A program made the position numbers and the translations under genes. 64,000 nt of DNA from contig NZ_MOAL01000006.1 of NCBI RefSeq assembly GCF_003731765.1, positions 626,563-690,562 of the forward strand, read 5' to 3'. Below are positions 34,114 to 41,690 of the stretch, piece after piece. Numbering within the stretch: the first letter of the stretch is position 1; each line of letters opens with the position of its first letter. The notes below the pieces were generated by a model. That model was not told where the DNA came from and did not search any database. It saw nothing but the letters and a program-made list of their open reading frames with translations. The stretch is from Pseudomonas chlororaphis (GTDB lineage: Bacteria; Pseudomonadota; Gammaproteobacteria; Pseudomonadales; Pseudomonadaceae).

Positions 34114-35832
34114 TCAGCCCACCAGGGCGATGTCCTGGGTTTTGGCCCAGCCTTCGATCAGCCGTTCAGGGGTGCAGCAGGCCTTGCGCTTGTAGACGAA
34201 ATGGCGGCACTTCTCGGCGAAGCCCTTGCGGTTCTGCACCATGTCCATGTGCATTTCTTCCAGCTCGGCGTTGCGGCAGTGCTGCATCAACTGCGGGTCG
34301 GCTTTCAGCTTGCGCTGGCGCAGGTCCTGGTAGCGCGGCTCGATGAGCACACCGTTGGCCCGCTGCAGCAGCCACAGGCCGAACTCGTCCGGGCAGCGTG
34401 GGCCGATTTCCTGGACCATGCCCATCTGCTGGGCCTGGAGCGCGCTGATGGGCAGGCAGGCTTCGGTCAGTTGCCGGGCCAGTGGCTGGCCAACGGCGCG
34501 GGGCAGGCTGTAGGTCCAGTATTCGGAGCCGTACAGGCCCATGCTCTTGTAGTGAGGGTTGTAGACGGTGTCGGCACGGGCCAGCACCACATCGGCGGCC
34601 AGGGCGAGCATCAGGCCGCCCGCCCCGGCATTGCCGGTCAGGCCGCTGACGACCAACTGGCGCGCGGTTAGCAGTTCCAGGCAGACGTCGTCGATGGCCT
34701 GGATATTGGCCCAGGCCTCCAGTCCCGGCTCGGGAGCCGCCTGGATCACATTCAGGTGCACACCGTTGCTGAAAGCACCACGGCCACCGCGCACCAGCAG
34801 GACCTGGGTATCTCGGGCCTTGGCCCAGCGCAGGGCGCTGACCAAGCGCTGGCATTGTTCGGTGCTCATGGCGCCGTTGTAGAACTCAAAGGTCAGCTCG
34901 CCGACCTTGCCGGATTCGCGGTAACGGATCGGCTGGTAGGCTTCGGTGCTGAAGGGGGTGCTGGCCACCGACCAGTCCAGCACCGGCACCTGGGCCAGGC
35001 GCTCGCCGAGTACATGGCGGGCCGGGCGTTTGAAGGTGTCTTCGCCGGGCTGGGGTTTGAGGCGCAGGGCGCCGATCCACAGGCTGTGATCGCCGCAGGC
35101 CACCAGCACTGCATCATCGTGCACCGCCAGCAATTGCCCGGGCATGCCGCTGCGGGAATCCAGGTGGGCGTCGTACAGGTAGTACTGGCCGCCGGCGAGG
35201 CTGGCCAGGACGCCCGGTTGGCCGTCGGCGGCGTCGATGCTGCGTTTGATGAATTGAGCGCTGTCGTGCCAACTGAAGGTGCGGTCGCACTGTTTCATGT
35301 TCGGTTGCAGGCGGCCGAGCACCGAGGGGTTATCGTAGTCCAGGGGGATAGGGCTGAAGCCGTTGCGGAATTTTTCCACCACATCGCGGATGCAGTGGAT
35401 GGCGGCGTCGCTGACCAGGCCGTTGTACAGCTCGGACTTGCGCAGCCCGTTGGGCAGGTTGAATTCATGGGTCGACCAGATCGGCCCCGCGTCCATTTCC
35501 TCGACGGCCTGCAGGGCGGTCACGCCCCAGCGTTTGAGTTCCTTGCTGATGGCCCAGTCCAGGGCGCTGGCGCCACGGTCCCCGGCGATGCCCGGGTGGA
35601 TGATCACCACCGGACGCTTGGGGTGGCGCCACAGTTGCTGGGGCACGCGGTCCTTGAGGAAGGGGCAGATGACCAGGTCTGCATCGGCTTCTTCGATCTG
35701 CCGGCAAACGTCTTCTTCCCCGGTGAACAGCACCACACTGGGACGGTGCCCGGCCTGGCGCAGGTCGAGCCAGGCCCGTTGGGTCAGGCCGTTAAAGGCG
35801 GTGGACAGCAGGATGATCTTCAGTGATCGCAT
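34114..35832 (-). CDS. HypX/HoxX-like protein (formyl-THF transferase plus enoyl-CoA hydratase domains)
   Basis: 572 residues from ATG 35832. The N-terminal part (about 1-270) is formyltransferase-like, with VVIIHPGIAGDRGASALDWAI and GVTALQAVEEMDAGPIW. The C-terminal part (about 330-560) is an enoyl-CoA hydratase/isomerase fold (FSNGVHLNVIQ, GLTGNAGAGGLMLALAADVVLA, YGSEYWTYSLPRAVG). This two-domain layout is that of HypX, which makes CO for the active site of oxygen-tolerant [NiFe] hydrogenase from formyl-tetrahydrofolate. No hydrogenase or hyp gene is in the window, so its role here is open. Similarity is confident; function is not. Confidence 0.8.
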   Translation of the reverse strand: MRSLKIILLSTAFNGLTQRAWLDLRQAGHRPSVVLFTGEEDVCRQIEEADADLVICPFLKDRVPQQLWRHPKRPVVIIHPGIAGDRGASALDWAISKELKRWGVTALQAVEEMDAGPIWSTHEFNLPNGLRKSELYNGLVSDAAIHCIRDVVEKFRNGFSPIPLDYDNPSVLGRLQPNMKQCDRTFSWHDSAQFIKRSIDAADGQPGVLASLAGGQYYLYDAHLDSRSGMPGQLLAVHDDAVLVACGDHSLWIGALRLKPQPGEDTFKRPARHVLGERLAQVPVLDWSVASTPFSTEAYQPIRYRESGKVGELTFEFYNGAMSTEQCQRLVSALRWAKARDTQVLLVRGGRGAFSNGVHLNVIQAAPEPGLEAWANIQAIDDVCLELLTARQLVVSGLTGNAGAGGLMLALAADVVLARADTVYNPHYKSMGLYGSEYWTYSLPRAVGQPLARQLTEACLPISALQAQQMGMVQEIGPRCPDEFGLWLLQRANGVLIEPRYQDLRQRKLKADPQLMQHCRNAELEEMHMDMVQNRKGFAEKCRHFVYKRKACCTPERLIEGWAKTQDIALVG

Positions 35833-36040
35833 AAACAGACTCTTCCGTGAGTGAAACGGTGCGGCAAAGGGCCCCGGCTGAAGCCGTCCCTGGCCGCGAT
35901 GGAGGCGCAAGAGTAGAGGGGGGCTGATGGGCGAAAGCTGACCGAGATCAATCAAGCGTGCCGCCTGAAGGCTGAGCCGCCGAGTGGTATTGATCCAGGG
36001 CAAAGTGGCGGGCTAGACGCGTTGGGTGGCCCAGAAACGA

Positions 36041-36067
36041 CGAATCCCGCCTCAGGGGCGGGATTCG
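36041..36067 (-). terminator. Perfect 11-bp hairpin downstream of the SCP2 gene
   Basis: CGAATCCCGCC (36041-36051) and GGCGGGATTCG (36057-36067) pair perfectly around a 5-nt loop. It lies 25 nt beyond the SCP2 stop on the minus strand, followed there by a T-containing stretch (TCGTTTCTGG). Probable intrinsic terminator. Confidence 0.6.
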
Positions 36068-36091
36068 TGTACAGCCGGACCTTGCGGGGTC

Positions 36092-36406
36092 TTAGGCTGG
36101 GAACAGCTCGCTCAATTTCATGGCCAGCATCATGTCGCCTTCGGCGCGCAGCTTGCCGCCCATAAAGGCTTGCATGCCGTCGGTTTCGCCGCTGACGATG
36201 CCTTCCAGGGTTTCACCGTCCATCACCAGGGTCACCTGAGCGTCCGGGTTTTCGCCTTCCTGCAGCTCGCAGGTGCTGTCCTTGACGATCAGCGAGAAGT
36301 GCTTGGAGTCATCGATACGGAAACCGAAAACCAGATCCAGGCCGGCAGCGGCAGCTGGGTTGAACTTGGCTTTCATGGCTTGTACGGCATCAGCTACGGA
36401 GGTCAT
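36092..36406 (-). CDS. SCP2 sterol-carrier-type lipid-binding protein
   Basis: 104 residues. The whole protein is one SCP2 domain (FNPAAAAGLDLVFGFRIDD, VTLVMDGETLEGIVSGETDGMQAFMGGKLRAEGDMMLAMKL), with the usual hydrophobic-tunnel fold pattern and normal length. These small proteins bind acyl-CoA or other lipids; the bacterial role is ill-defined. It lies on the same strand as, and downstream of, the histidine phosphatase gene with a 51-nt gap. Confidence 0.88.
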   Translation of the reverse strand: MTSVADAVQAMKAKFNPAAAAGLDLVFGFRIDDSKHFSLIVKDSTCELQEGENPDAQVTLVMDGETLEGIVSGETDGMQAFMGGKLRAEGDMMLAMKLSELFPA

Positions 36407-36457
36407 GGTTCGATCCTTTTATGGGGTGGTTACAGCCAGGGGCACAGTAAGCCGGAC

Positions 36458-37168
36458 TCAGCGGAAAGTGATGAGTTCGGGGGCCTTCAACAGTTGCAGG
36501 TGGGCATGACTGTTGAAGGAAGCCAGGGACACCTCGCGTCCGCGGAATTTCAGCTGGTTGAGCGAGGTGTTGACGATTTGCCAGTTGAGCTCGAAGGCCT
36601 GGGCCGCCGGGATCCGAGTAATCAGATGGAGCAGGGCGGTGATGGTGCCGCCCGAGGTGAACACGGCGATTTTCTGCCGGTTGTCGGCTTCAGCCAGAAT
36701 CCGTTGCAAGCCGCCCTGGACCCGCTCGACAAACCCCAGCCAGCTTTCCAGCCCGGGGGGATCGTAGGTGCCGGCCAGCCAGCGTTCGATAATCAGGGCG
36801 AAGATGCGCTGGAACTCGGCGCGGTTCTGCGCGGCGTTGCGCAGGGTCTCCAGCGCTTGGGGTTCTTCAGGCAGCAGGTCTGGCAGCAGGGCACGGATGA
36901 TGGCATCGGCGTCGAACTCGTTGAACGCCGAGTCGATTTCCAGGGCCGGGGTGTCCAGCCCTGCGGCGCTCATCTGTTCCAGCGCCGTGTTGGCCGTGTG
37001 TTGCTGACGGCGCAGGTCACCGGACAGGCAACGATCGAAGCTCAGCCCAAGGGCGGCCAGGTGATCGCCGAGGACCGCTGCCTGGCGCACGCCGGTGGCT
37101 GACAGCACGTCGTAGTCGTCTGCACCGAAAGAGGCCTGGCCATGTCGAATCAAGTAGATGCTGCCCAC
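36458..37168 (-). CDS. Histidine phosphatase family protein (phosphoglycerate-mutase-like)
   Basis: 236 residues if started at GTG 37168 (GSIYLIRHGQASFG). The phosphate-binding RHG motif sits at the very N-terminus, with the second arginine region DRCLSGDLRRQQHTA and the late catalytic region VFTSGGTITALL, in which the expected second histidine is S/G-rich rather than H. The frame is open up to TTG 37231, but that triplet is part of a TTGACA -35 hexamer, so the GTG start is preferred. Substrate unknown; it may be a small-molecule phosphatase. Confidence 0.78.
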   Translation of the reverse strand: MGSIYLIRHGQASFGADDYDVLSATGVRQAAVLGDHLAALGLSFDRCLSGDLRRQQHTANTALEQMSAAGLDTPALEIDSAFNEFDADAIIRALLPDLLPEEPQALETLRNAAQNRAEFQRIFALIIERWLAGTYDPPGLESWLGFVERVQGGLQRILAEADNRQKIAVFTSGGTITALLHLITRIPAAQAFELNWQIVNTSLNQLKFRGREVSLASFNSHAHLQLLKAPELITFR

Positions 37169-37202
37169 GTCCGCGTCGTCCCGGTACGTTGAAAGTTTTG
37201 CG

Positions 37203-37231
37203 AGGTTATGAGGATGCCGGTGAGCTGTCAA
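37203..37231 (-). promoter_or_regulatory. Sigma-70-like promoter for the histidine phosphatase gene
   Basis: On the minus strand, TTGACA (37231-37226), a 17-nt spacer and TAACCT (37208-37203). The -35 is perfect and the -10 weak. The predicted transcript would start near 37196, about 28 nt before GTG 37168. Confidence 0.45.
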
Positions 37232-37373
37232 TGAAAAAACATACGCTTGTTTGAAAAGCTTATTGGAGCGTGGTTACAGGAGGTTTCGCGGCTGGTCGGC
37301 GATCGGTCTCGCCGGTATGCTGGGGCCCATTCCACCGCTCGTTGGCAGTGGTGCATGTCGTTAAGGAGTCCCT

Positions 37374-38396
37374 GTGGAGTTTCTCTCGGAGTACGCCAGT
37401 TTTCTGGCTAAAACCGTCACCCTGGTCATCGCTATTTTGGTGGTCCTGGTCACCGCCGCTTCGCTGCGTGGCAAAGGCCGGCGCAAAGGCGCCGGGCAGT
37501 TGCACGTGAGCAAGCTCAATGATTTCTACAAGGGCCTGCGCGAGCGCCTGGAGCAGAGCCTGTTGGACAAGGATCAGCTCAAGGCCCTGCGCAAATCCGA
37601 AAGCAAGGCCGAGAAGAAAAGCAAAAAACAGCCTGAGGACAAGCCTCGGGTGTTCGTGCTGGACTTCAACGGTGACATCAAGGCCTCGGCCACCGAAGGC
37701 CTGCGCCATGAAATCACCGCCTTGCTGACCCTGGCCACGCCCAAGGACGAAGTGGTGCTGCGCCTCGAAAGTGGCGGTGGCATGGTTCATAGCTATGGCC
37801 TGGCGTCCTCGCAACTGGCGCGTATCCGCCAGGCGGGTGTGCCGTTGACGGTGTGCATCGACAAGGTGGCGGCCAGCGGCGGCTACATGATGGCCTGCAT
37901 CGGCGAGAAAATTATCAGCGCACCGTTCGCCATCCTCGGCTCCATTGGCGTGGTGGCGCAGTTGCCCAACGTCAATCGACTGTTGAAAAAGCACGACATC
38001 GACTTTGAAGTGCTGACCGCTGGCGAGTACAAGCGCACCCTGACGGTGTTTGGTGAAAACACCGAGAAGGGCCGGGAAAAATTCCAGGAAGACCTGGACA
38101 TCACCCATCAGTTGTTCAAGAACTTCGTCTCCCGCTATCGCCCGCAACTGGCCATTGATGAAGTGGCCACCGGTGAAGTCTGGCTGGGTGTCGCGGCCCT
38201 GGATAAACAGCTGGTGGACGAGTTGCAGACCAGTGACGAATACCTGGCAGAGCGGGCCAAGAGTGCGGAGCTGTTCCACCTCAACTACGCCGAGCGCAAG
38301 AGCTTGCAGGAGCGAGTAGGGCTGGCCGCCAGTGGTTCGATCGATCGCGTGCTGCTGACCTGGTGGAGCCGCCTGACCCAGCAACGCTTCTGGTAA
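37374..38396 (+). CDS. sohB: SohB-like inner-membrane S49 protease
   Basis: 340 residues from GTG 37374, with AAGGAG at 37363-37368. One N-terminal membrane helix (FLAKTVTLVIAILVVLVTAA) is followed by a charged linker rich in lysine (SESKAEKKSKKQPED) and the S49 domain. The nucleophile S168 lies in VAASGGYMMAC and the general-base candidate K220 in GEYKRTLTVFGEN, the Ser/Lys dyad pattern of SppA/SohB. Probably a periplasmic-facing protease acting on membrane or signal peptides. Length matches SohB. Confidence 0.9.
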   Translation: MEFLSEYASFLAKTVTLVIAILVVLVTAASLRGKGRRKGAGQLHVSKLNDFYKGLRERLEQSLLDKDQLKALRKSESKAEKKSKKQPEDKPRVFVLDFNGDIKASATEGLRHEITALLTLATPKDEVVLRLESGGGMVHSYGLASSQLARIRQAGVPLTVCIDKVAASGGYMMACIGEKIISAPFAILGSIGVVAQLPNVNRLLKKHDIDFEVLTAGEYKRTLTVFGENTEKGREKFQEDLDITHQLFKNFVSRYRPQLAIDEVATGEVWLGVAALDKQLVDELQTSDEYLAERAKSAELFHLNYAERKSLQERVGLAASGSIDRVLLTWWSRLTQQRFW

Positions 38397-38410
38397 CCCA
38401 TTTGCAGACG

Positions 38411-38880
38411 CCGGCTTTTGTAGGAGCTGGCTTGCCAGCGATAGGGCCCTCAAGCCCAGCACCAGTCTCGGAACCGCCATCGCCGGCAAGCCGGGCTCCT
38501 ACCAATTTGCGTTGCCCCACGTTATTGGTAGGCGCCGGCTTTTGTAGGAGCTGGCTTGCCAGCGATAGGGCCCTCAAGTCCCGCGCCAGTCTTGGAATCG
38601 CCATCGCCGGCAAGCCGAGCTCCTACAGATGTGCGCTGCCCCACGTTATTGGTAGGCGCCGGCTTTTGTAGGAGCTGGCTTGCCAGCGATAGGGCCCTCA
38701 AGTCTCGCGCCAGTCTTGGAATCGCCATCGCCGGCAAGCCGAGCTCCTACAGATGTGCGCTGCCCCACGTTATTGGTAGGCGCTGGCTTTTGTAGGAGCT
38801 GGCTTGCCAGCGATAGGGCCCTCAAGCCCAACGCCAGTCTTGGAACCGCCATCGCCGGCAAGCCGGGCTCCTACAGGTTT
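38411..38880. repeat. Tandem array of four 124-bp REPIN units
   Basis: The motif TTGTAGGAGCTGGCTTGCCAG recurs with TAGGAG at 38421, 38545, 38669 and 38793, an exact period of 124 bp. Each unit holds a head-to-head REP pair: TAGGAGCTGGCTTGCCAGCGAT, an intervening GGGCCCTCAAG segment, then ATCGCCGGCAAGCCGAGCTCC. Linker CCCCACGTTATTGGTAGGCG joins the units. Copies differ at a few bases. The last copy ends at about 38877 just before a terminator. It fills the gap between sohB and the cysI operon end. Confidence 0.92.
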
Positions 38881-38896
38881 TTGCTGTCAGCGGGAA

Positions 38897-38940
38897 CAAA
38901 AAAGCCCTGAACCGGGATGACCGGCTCAGGGCTTTTTGTT
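38897..38940. terminator. Bidirectional intrinsic terminator
   Basis: AAAAAGCCCTGA (from 38898) and TCAGGGCTTTTT (to about 38936) form a strong stem around a GC-rich loop, with A-run and T-run on the two sides. It serves the leftward cysI-DUF934 operon and could also stop rightward transcription. Confidence 0.8.
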
Positions 38941-38954
38941 TTAGCGCTTAAGGC

Positions 38955-39449
38955 TTAACGACGACGGAACAGCGGCAGCGGTTCGTCGGTGGCGGCCTGG
39001 TAGGTCACCGAAAAGTCCTTGAGGCTTTCCAGGGCGTCGTACGGGTCTTTGTCGGCCCGCAGCGCGTAGGCGTCAAACCCGCAGCGGCGCAGGTAAAACA
39101 GCTGGTCGCGCAGCACATCGCCGATCGCCCGCAGTTCGCCTTTATAACCGTAGCGGTCGCGCAGCAGGCGGGCGTTGGAGTAGTTGCGGCCATCGGTGAA
39201 GGCCGGGAAGTTCAGGGCGATGACCTGGAAGTGCTCCACGTCAGCGCCGATTTCTTCGGCTTCTTCATCGCTGTCCAGCCATACGCCGAGGCCGCCATCG
39301 CGGGCCTTAAGGGCGTGGGCATGTTCGCGCCACAGGGCCAACGGCACGATCAGGTCGTCGCAGTTGGAGATGCCGTCGAGGGTCGCGTCCTTGGGCAGCA
39401 AGTGCCAGGTTTCGTCGACCACCTCATTGTTCTTAATGATTCGCTGCAT
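38955..39449 (-). CDS. DUF934-family protein linked to sulfite reductase
   Basis: 164 residues. DUF934 features are visible: DDLIVPLALWREHAHAL, VWLDSDEEAEEIG, and the distinctive DGRNYSNARLLRDRYGYKGELRAIGDVLRDQ. It overlaps the end of cysI by 17 nt, so translation is coupled. DUF934 genes typically follow cysI in proteobacteria and are thought to support assimilatory sulfite/nitrite reduction, possibly as an accessory or electron-transfer partner. Biochemical role not established. Confidence 0.9.
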   Translation of the reverse strand: MQRIIKNNEVVDETWHLLPKDATLDGISNCDDLIVPLALWREHAHALKARDGGLGVWLDSDEEAEEIGADVEHFQVIALNFPAFTDGRNYSNARLLRDRYGYKGELRAIGDVLRDQLFYLRRCGFDAYALRADKDPYDALESLKDFSVTYQAATDEPLPLFRRR

Positions 39450-41091
39450 AGACGCGCTCCTTGAAGAGGTCGATACCGATACGTTGGTAGGTGTCGATAA
39501 AGCGTTCGTCTTCGGTACGTTGTTCCACGTAGACGTCGATCAGTTTGGAGATCACATCCGGCATGGCCTCCTGGGCGAAGGACGGGCCGAGGATCTTGCC
39601 CAGGCTTGCATCGCGGCTGGCGCTGCCACCCAGGGATACCTGGTAGAACTCTTCGCCTTTCTTGTCCACCCCGAGGATCCCGATGTGACCCACGTGGTGG
39701 TGCCCGCAGGCGTTCATGCAGCCGGAGATGTTCAGGTCCAGTTCGCCGATGTCGAACAGGTAGTCCAGGTCGTCGAAACGGCGCTGGATGGATTCGGCGA
39801 TTGGGATCGACTTGGCGTTGGCCAGGGAGCAGAAATCGCCGCCCGGGCAGCAGATGATGTCGGTCAGCAGGCCGATGTTCGGCGTGGCGAAACCGCCTTC
39901 GCGCAGCTCGCCCCACAGGGTGAACAGTTGGCTCTGTTCAACGTCCGCGAGGATGATGTTCTGCTCGTGGGAGGTGCGCAGTTGGCCGAAGCTGTAGCGG
40001 TCGGCCAGGTCGGCGACGGCGTCCAGTTGCTTGTCGGTGAGGTCGCCCGGGGCAACGCCGGTAGGCTTCAACGACAGGGTCACGGCCACATAACCCGGCT
40101 TTTTGTGAGCCAGGGTATTGCGGGTACGCCAGCGGGCGAAGCCCGGGTGTTCTTTGTCCAGGGCCGCCAGTTCGGCGTCCTGGTTAGCCAGGGCTTTGTA
40201 GTCTGGATCGACAAAGTGTTTGGCGACGCGGTGCACTTCGGCATCGGTCAGCGTGGTCTGGCCACCGCGCAGGTGTTCCATTTCCGCGTCGACTTTTTGT
40301 GCAAACACTTCAGGCGTCAGGGCCTTGACCAGGATCTTGATCCGCGCCTTGTACTTGTTGTCACGACGGCCGTAGCGGTTGTAGACCCGCAGGATGGCGT
40401 CGAGGTAGCTCAACAGGTCCTGCCACGGCAGGAACTCGTTGATAAAGGCGCCGACCACCGGGGTACGGCCCAGGCCGCCTCCCACCAGAACTCGGAAGCC
40501 CAGTTCGCCGGCCGCGTTGTGCACCGGCTCCAGACCAATGTCGTGGACTTCGATGGCTGCGCGGTCCGAGGTCGAGCCATTGATGGCGATCTTGAACTTG
40601 CGCGGCAGGTAGGCGAATTCCGGGTGGAACGTCGTCCATTGGCGAACGATCTCGCACCATGGGCGCGGGTCAATCAGCTCATCGGCGGCCACACCCGCGA
40701 ATTGGTCGGTGGTGACGTTGCGCAGGCAGTTGCCGCTGGTCTGGATGGCGTGCATCTGCACGGTGGCCAGTTCCGCAAGGATGTCCGGGATGTCTTCCAG
40801 GGCCGGCCAGTTGAACTGCACGTTCTGCCGGGTACTGATATGGGCGTAGCCCTTGTCGTAGTCGCGGGCGATCTTGGCCATCATTCGCGTTTGTCGCGAG
40901 GTCAGTTGCCCGTAAGGCACGGCCACCCGCAGCATGGGGGCGAAACGTTGGATATAGAGGCCATTCTGCAGGCGCAGGGGGCGGAATTCTTCTTCGCTCA
41001 GCTCGCCTGCCAGATAGCGTCGGGTCTGATCACGGAACTGCTTGACGCGGTCCTCGATGATCCGCTGATCGTACTCGTCGTATACGTACAT
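39433..41091 (-). CDS. cysI: Assimilatory sulfite/nitrite reductase hemoprotein
   Basis: 552 residues. The protein has two ferredoxin-like and two siroheme/4Fe-4S domains. Siroheme-binding arginine-rich stretches are STRQNVQFNW and TSGNCLRNVTTDQ. The cluster ligands lie in CCPGGDFCSLA and NISGCMNACGHHHVGHIG, the standard Cys-x5-Cys … Cys-x3-Cys arrangement. It reduces sulfite to sulfide for cysteine synthesis. The homologous ferredoxin-type enzyme is used in pseudomonads with DUF934 encoded downstream. ATG 41091 follows an unusually long leader if the candidate promoter near 41335 is right. Confidence 0.92.
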   Translation of the reverse strand: MYVYDEYDQRIIEDRVKQFRDQTRRYLAGELSEEEFRPLRLQNGLYIQRFAPMLRVAVPYGQLTSRQTRMMAKIARDYDKGYAHISTRQNVQFNWPALEDIPDILAELATVQMHAIQTSGNCLRNVTTDQFAGVAADELIDPRPWCEIVRQWTTFHPEFAYLPRKFKIAINGSTSDRAAIEVHDIGLEPVHNAAGELGFRVLVGGGLGRTPVVGAFINEFLPWQDLLSYLDAILRVYNRYGRRDNKYKARIKILVKALTPEVFAQKVDAEMEHLRGGQTTLTDAEVHRVAKHFVDPDYKALANQDAELAALDKEHPGFARWRTRNTLAHKKPGYVAVTLSLKPTGVAPGDLTDKQLDAVADLADRYSFGQLRTSHEQNIILADVEQSQLFTLWGELREGGFATPNIGLLTDIICCPGGDFCSLANAKSIPIAESIQRRFDDLDYLFDIGELDLNISGCMNACGHHHVGHIGILGVDKKGEEFYQVSLGGSASRDASLGKILGPSFAQEAMPDVISKLIDVYVEQRTEDERFIDTYQRIGIDLFKERVYAANH

Positions 41092-41468
41092 ATAGGTCCA
41101 GTTCTCAGGCTACAGGTGTCGCACAAAGCGGCACTCGGCAAATACTTCGGTGAAAGCCTCGGGGCAGTGCTGGTTGACCGGGGTCAACATGGCGCTTGCG
41201 CCCGTCTTCACCTCGTCTTGCCTTCGTTTGCGCTTCAGGTCACCCATGTAAGCAAATCTGCGCGCACGGCCGCGCACTCCCAACGGAGCCGGGGGAAGAT
41301 ACCAGTTTGCAGTTATGCGCAAAAGTGATGTTTGAGTATATGCAAAGAACCAAAACGACTAACGGTAGTCGCTGATGCATTACCCACATTTGAGCTAAGG
41401 GCAATCCTGAACTTTACTGTGAGCGAGTCTTTGAGCAATCACCGATAAAACCGACAAGAGGCGATGCT
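41092..41468. other. 377-bp intergenic region: cysI leader and divergent promoter area
   Basis: Contains a minus-strand -10-like TATACT (41340-41335) about 245 nt before the cysI start. A perfect palindrome CGACTA-ACGG-TAGTCG (41356-41371) sits at or over the corresponding -35 region. A 70-codon minus-strand frame (41110-41322) begins just after the predicted start point. It has no recognised similarity and I do not call it a gene. The rightward side carries the ribosome-binding site of the 37-residue peptide. Confidence 0.45.
41335..41371 (-). promoter_or_regulatory. Candidate cysI promoter with palindromic operator
   Basis: TATACT (minus strand, 41340-41335) is a good -10. The 16-bp palindrome CGACTA-N4-TAGTCG at 41356-41371 covers the -35 position, which itself is poor. 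That is typical of an activator- or repressor-controlled promoter. The regulator is unknown. Confidence 0.4.
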
Positions 41469-41582
41469 ATGAGCAATCCAACCAAGGCCAGGAAAACTGA
41501 CAGCAGCGTGGATGCCTGGGCCATTCTGTTTCTGATCATTCTGGTCGTGGGAACGGCCGTGTTTTGGGTCAGCCACCAGTAA
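41469..41582 (+). CDS. 37-residue single-pass membrane peptide
   Basis: ATG 41469 to TAA 41580-41582, with GAGG 7 nt upstream. A polar, basic N-terminus (MSNPTKARKTDSSVD) is followed by one hydrophobic helix (AWAILFLIILVVGTAVFWV) and a short tail SHQ. The frame, ribosome-binding site and helix composition look like a real small membrane protein. It lies between cysI and a periplasmic binding protein gene. Function unknown; membrane topology probably N-in. Confidence 0.6.
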   Translation: MSNPTKARKTDSSVDAWAILFLIILVVGTAVFWVSHQ

Positions 41583-41655
41583 TCGATAGCAGTAAAGAGC
41601 CCAGATTGTCGGACAAATACGACGATTTGCCGCCTTTGGCCAGGATTTAGCTCGC

Positions 41656-41661
41656 TATACT
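41656..41661 (+). promoter_or_regulatory. -10-like element before the periplasmic binding protein gene
   Basis: TATACT lies about 30 nt before ATG 41691; the -35 region is not convincing. Confidence 0.35.
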
Positions 41662-41690
41662 ACGGCGATTATTCTGGGGCTCTTGTCACG

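Noticed and set aside
38411..38880. CRISPR array interpretation of the regular repeats
   Set aside because: The period is 124 bp with no unique spacers, the units are REP palindromes, and there are no cas genes nearby.
41110..41322. 70-codon minus-strand frame in the cysI leader as a gene
   Set aside because: No family similarity, weak ribosome-binding site and a composition like non-coding leader. Kept only as a point of interest.
41410..41450. AlgU-type promoter GAACTT before the 37-residue peptide
   Set aside because: GAACTT is present but no TCTGA-like -10 lies 16-17 nt downstream.
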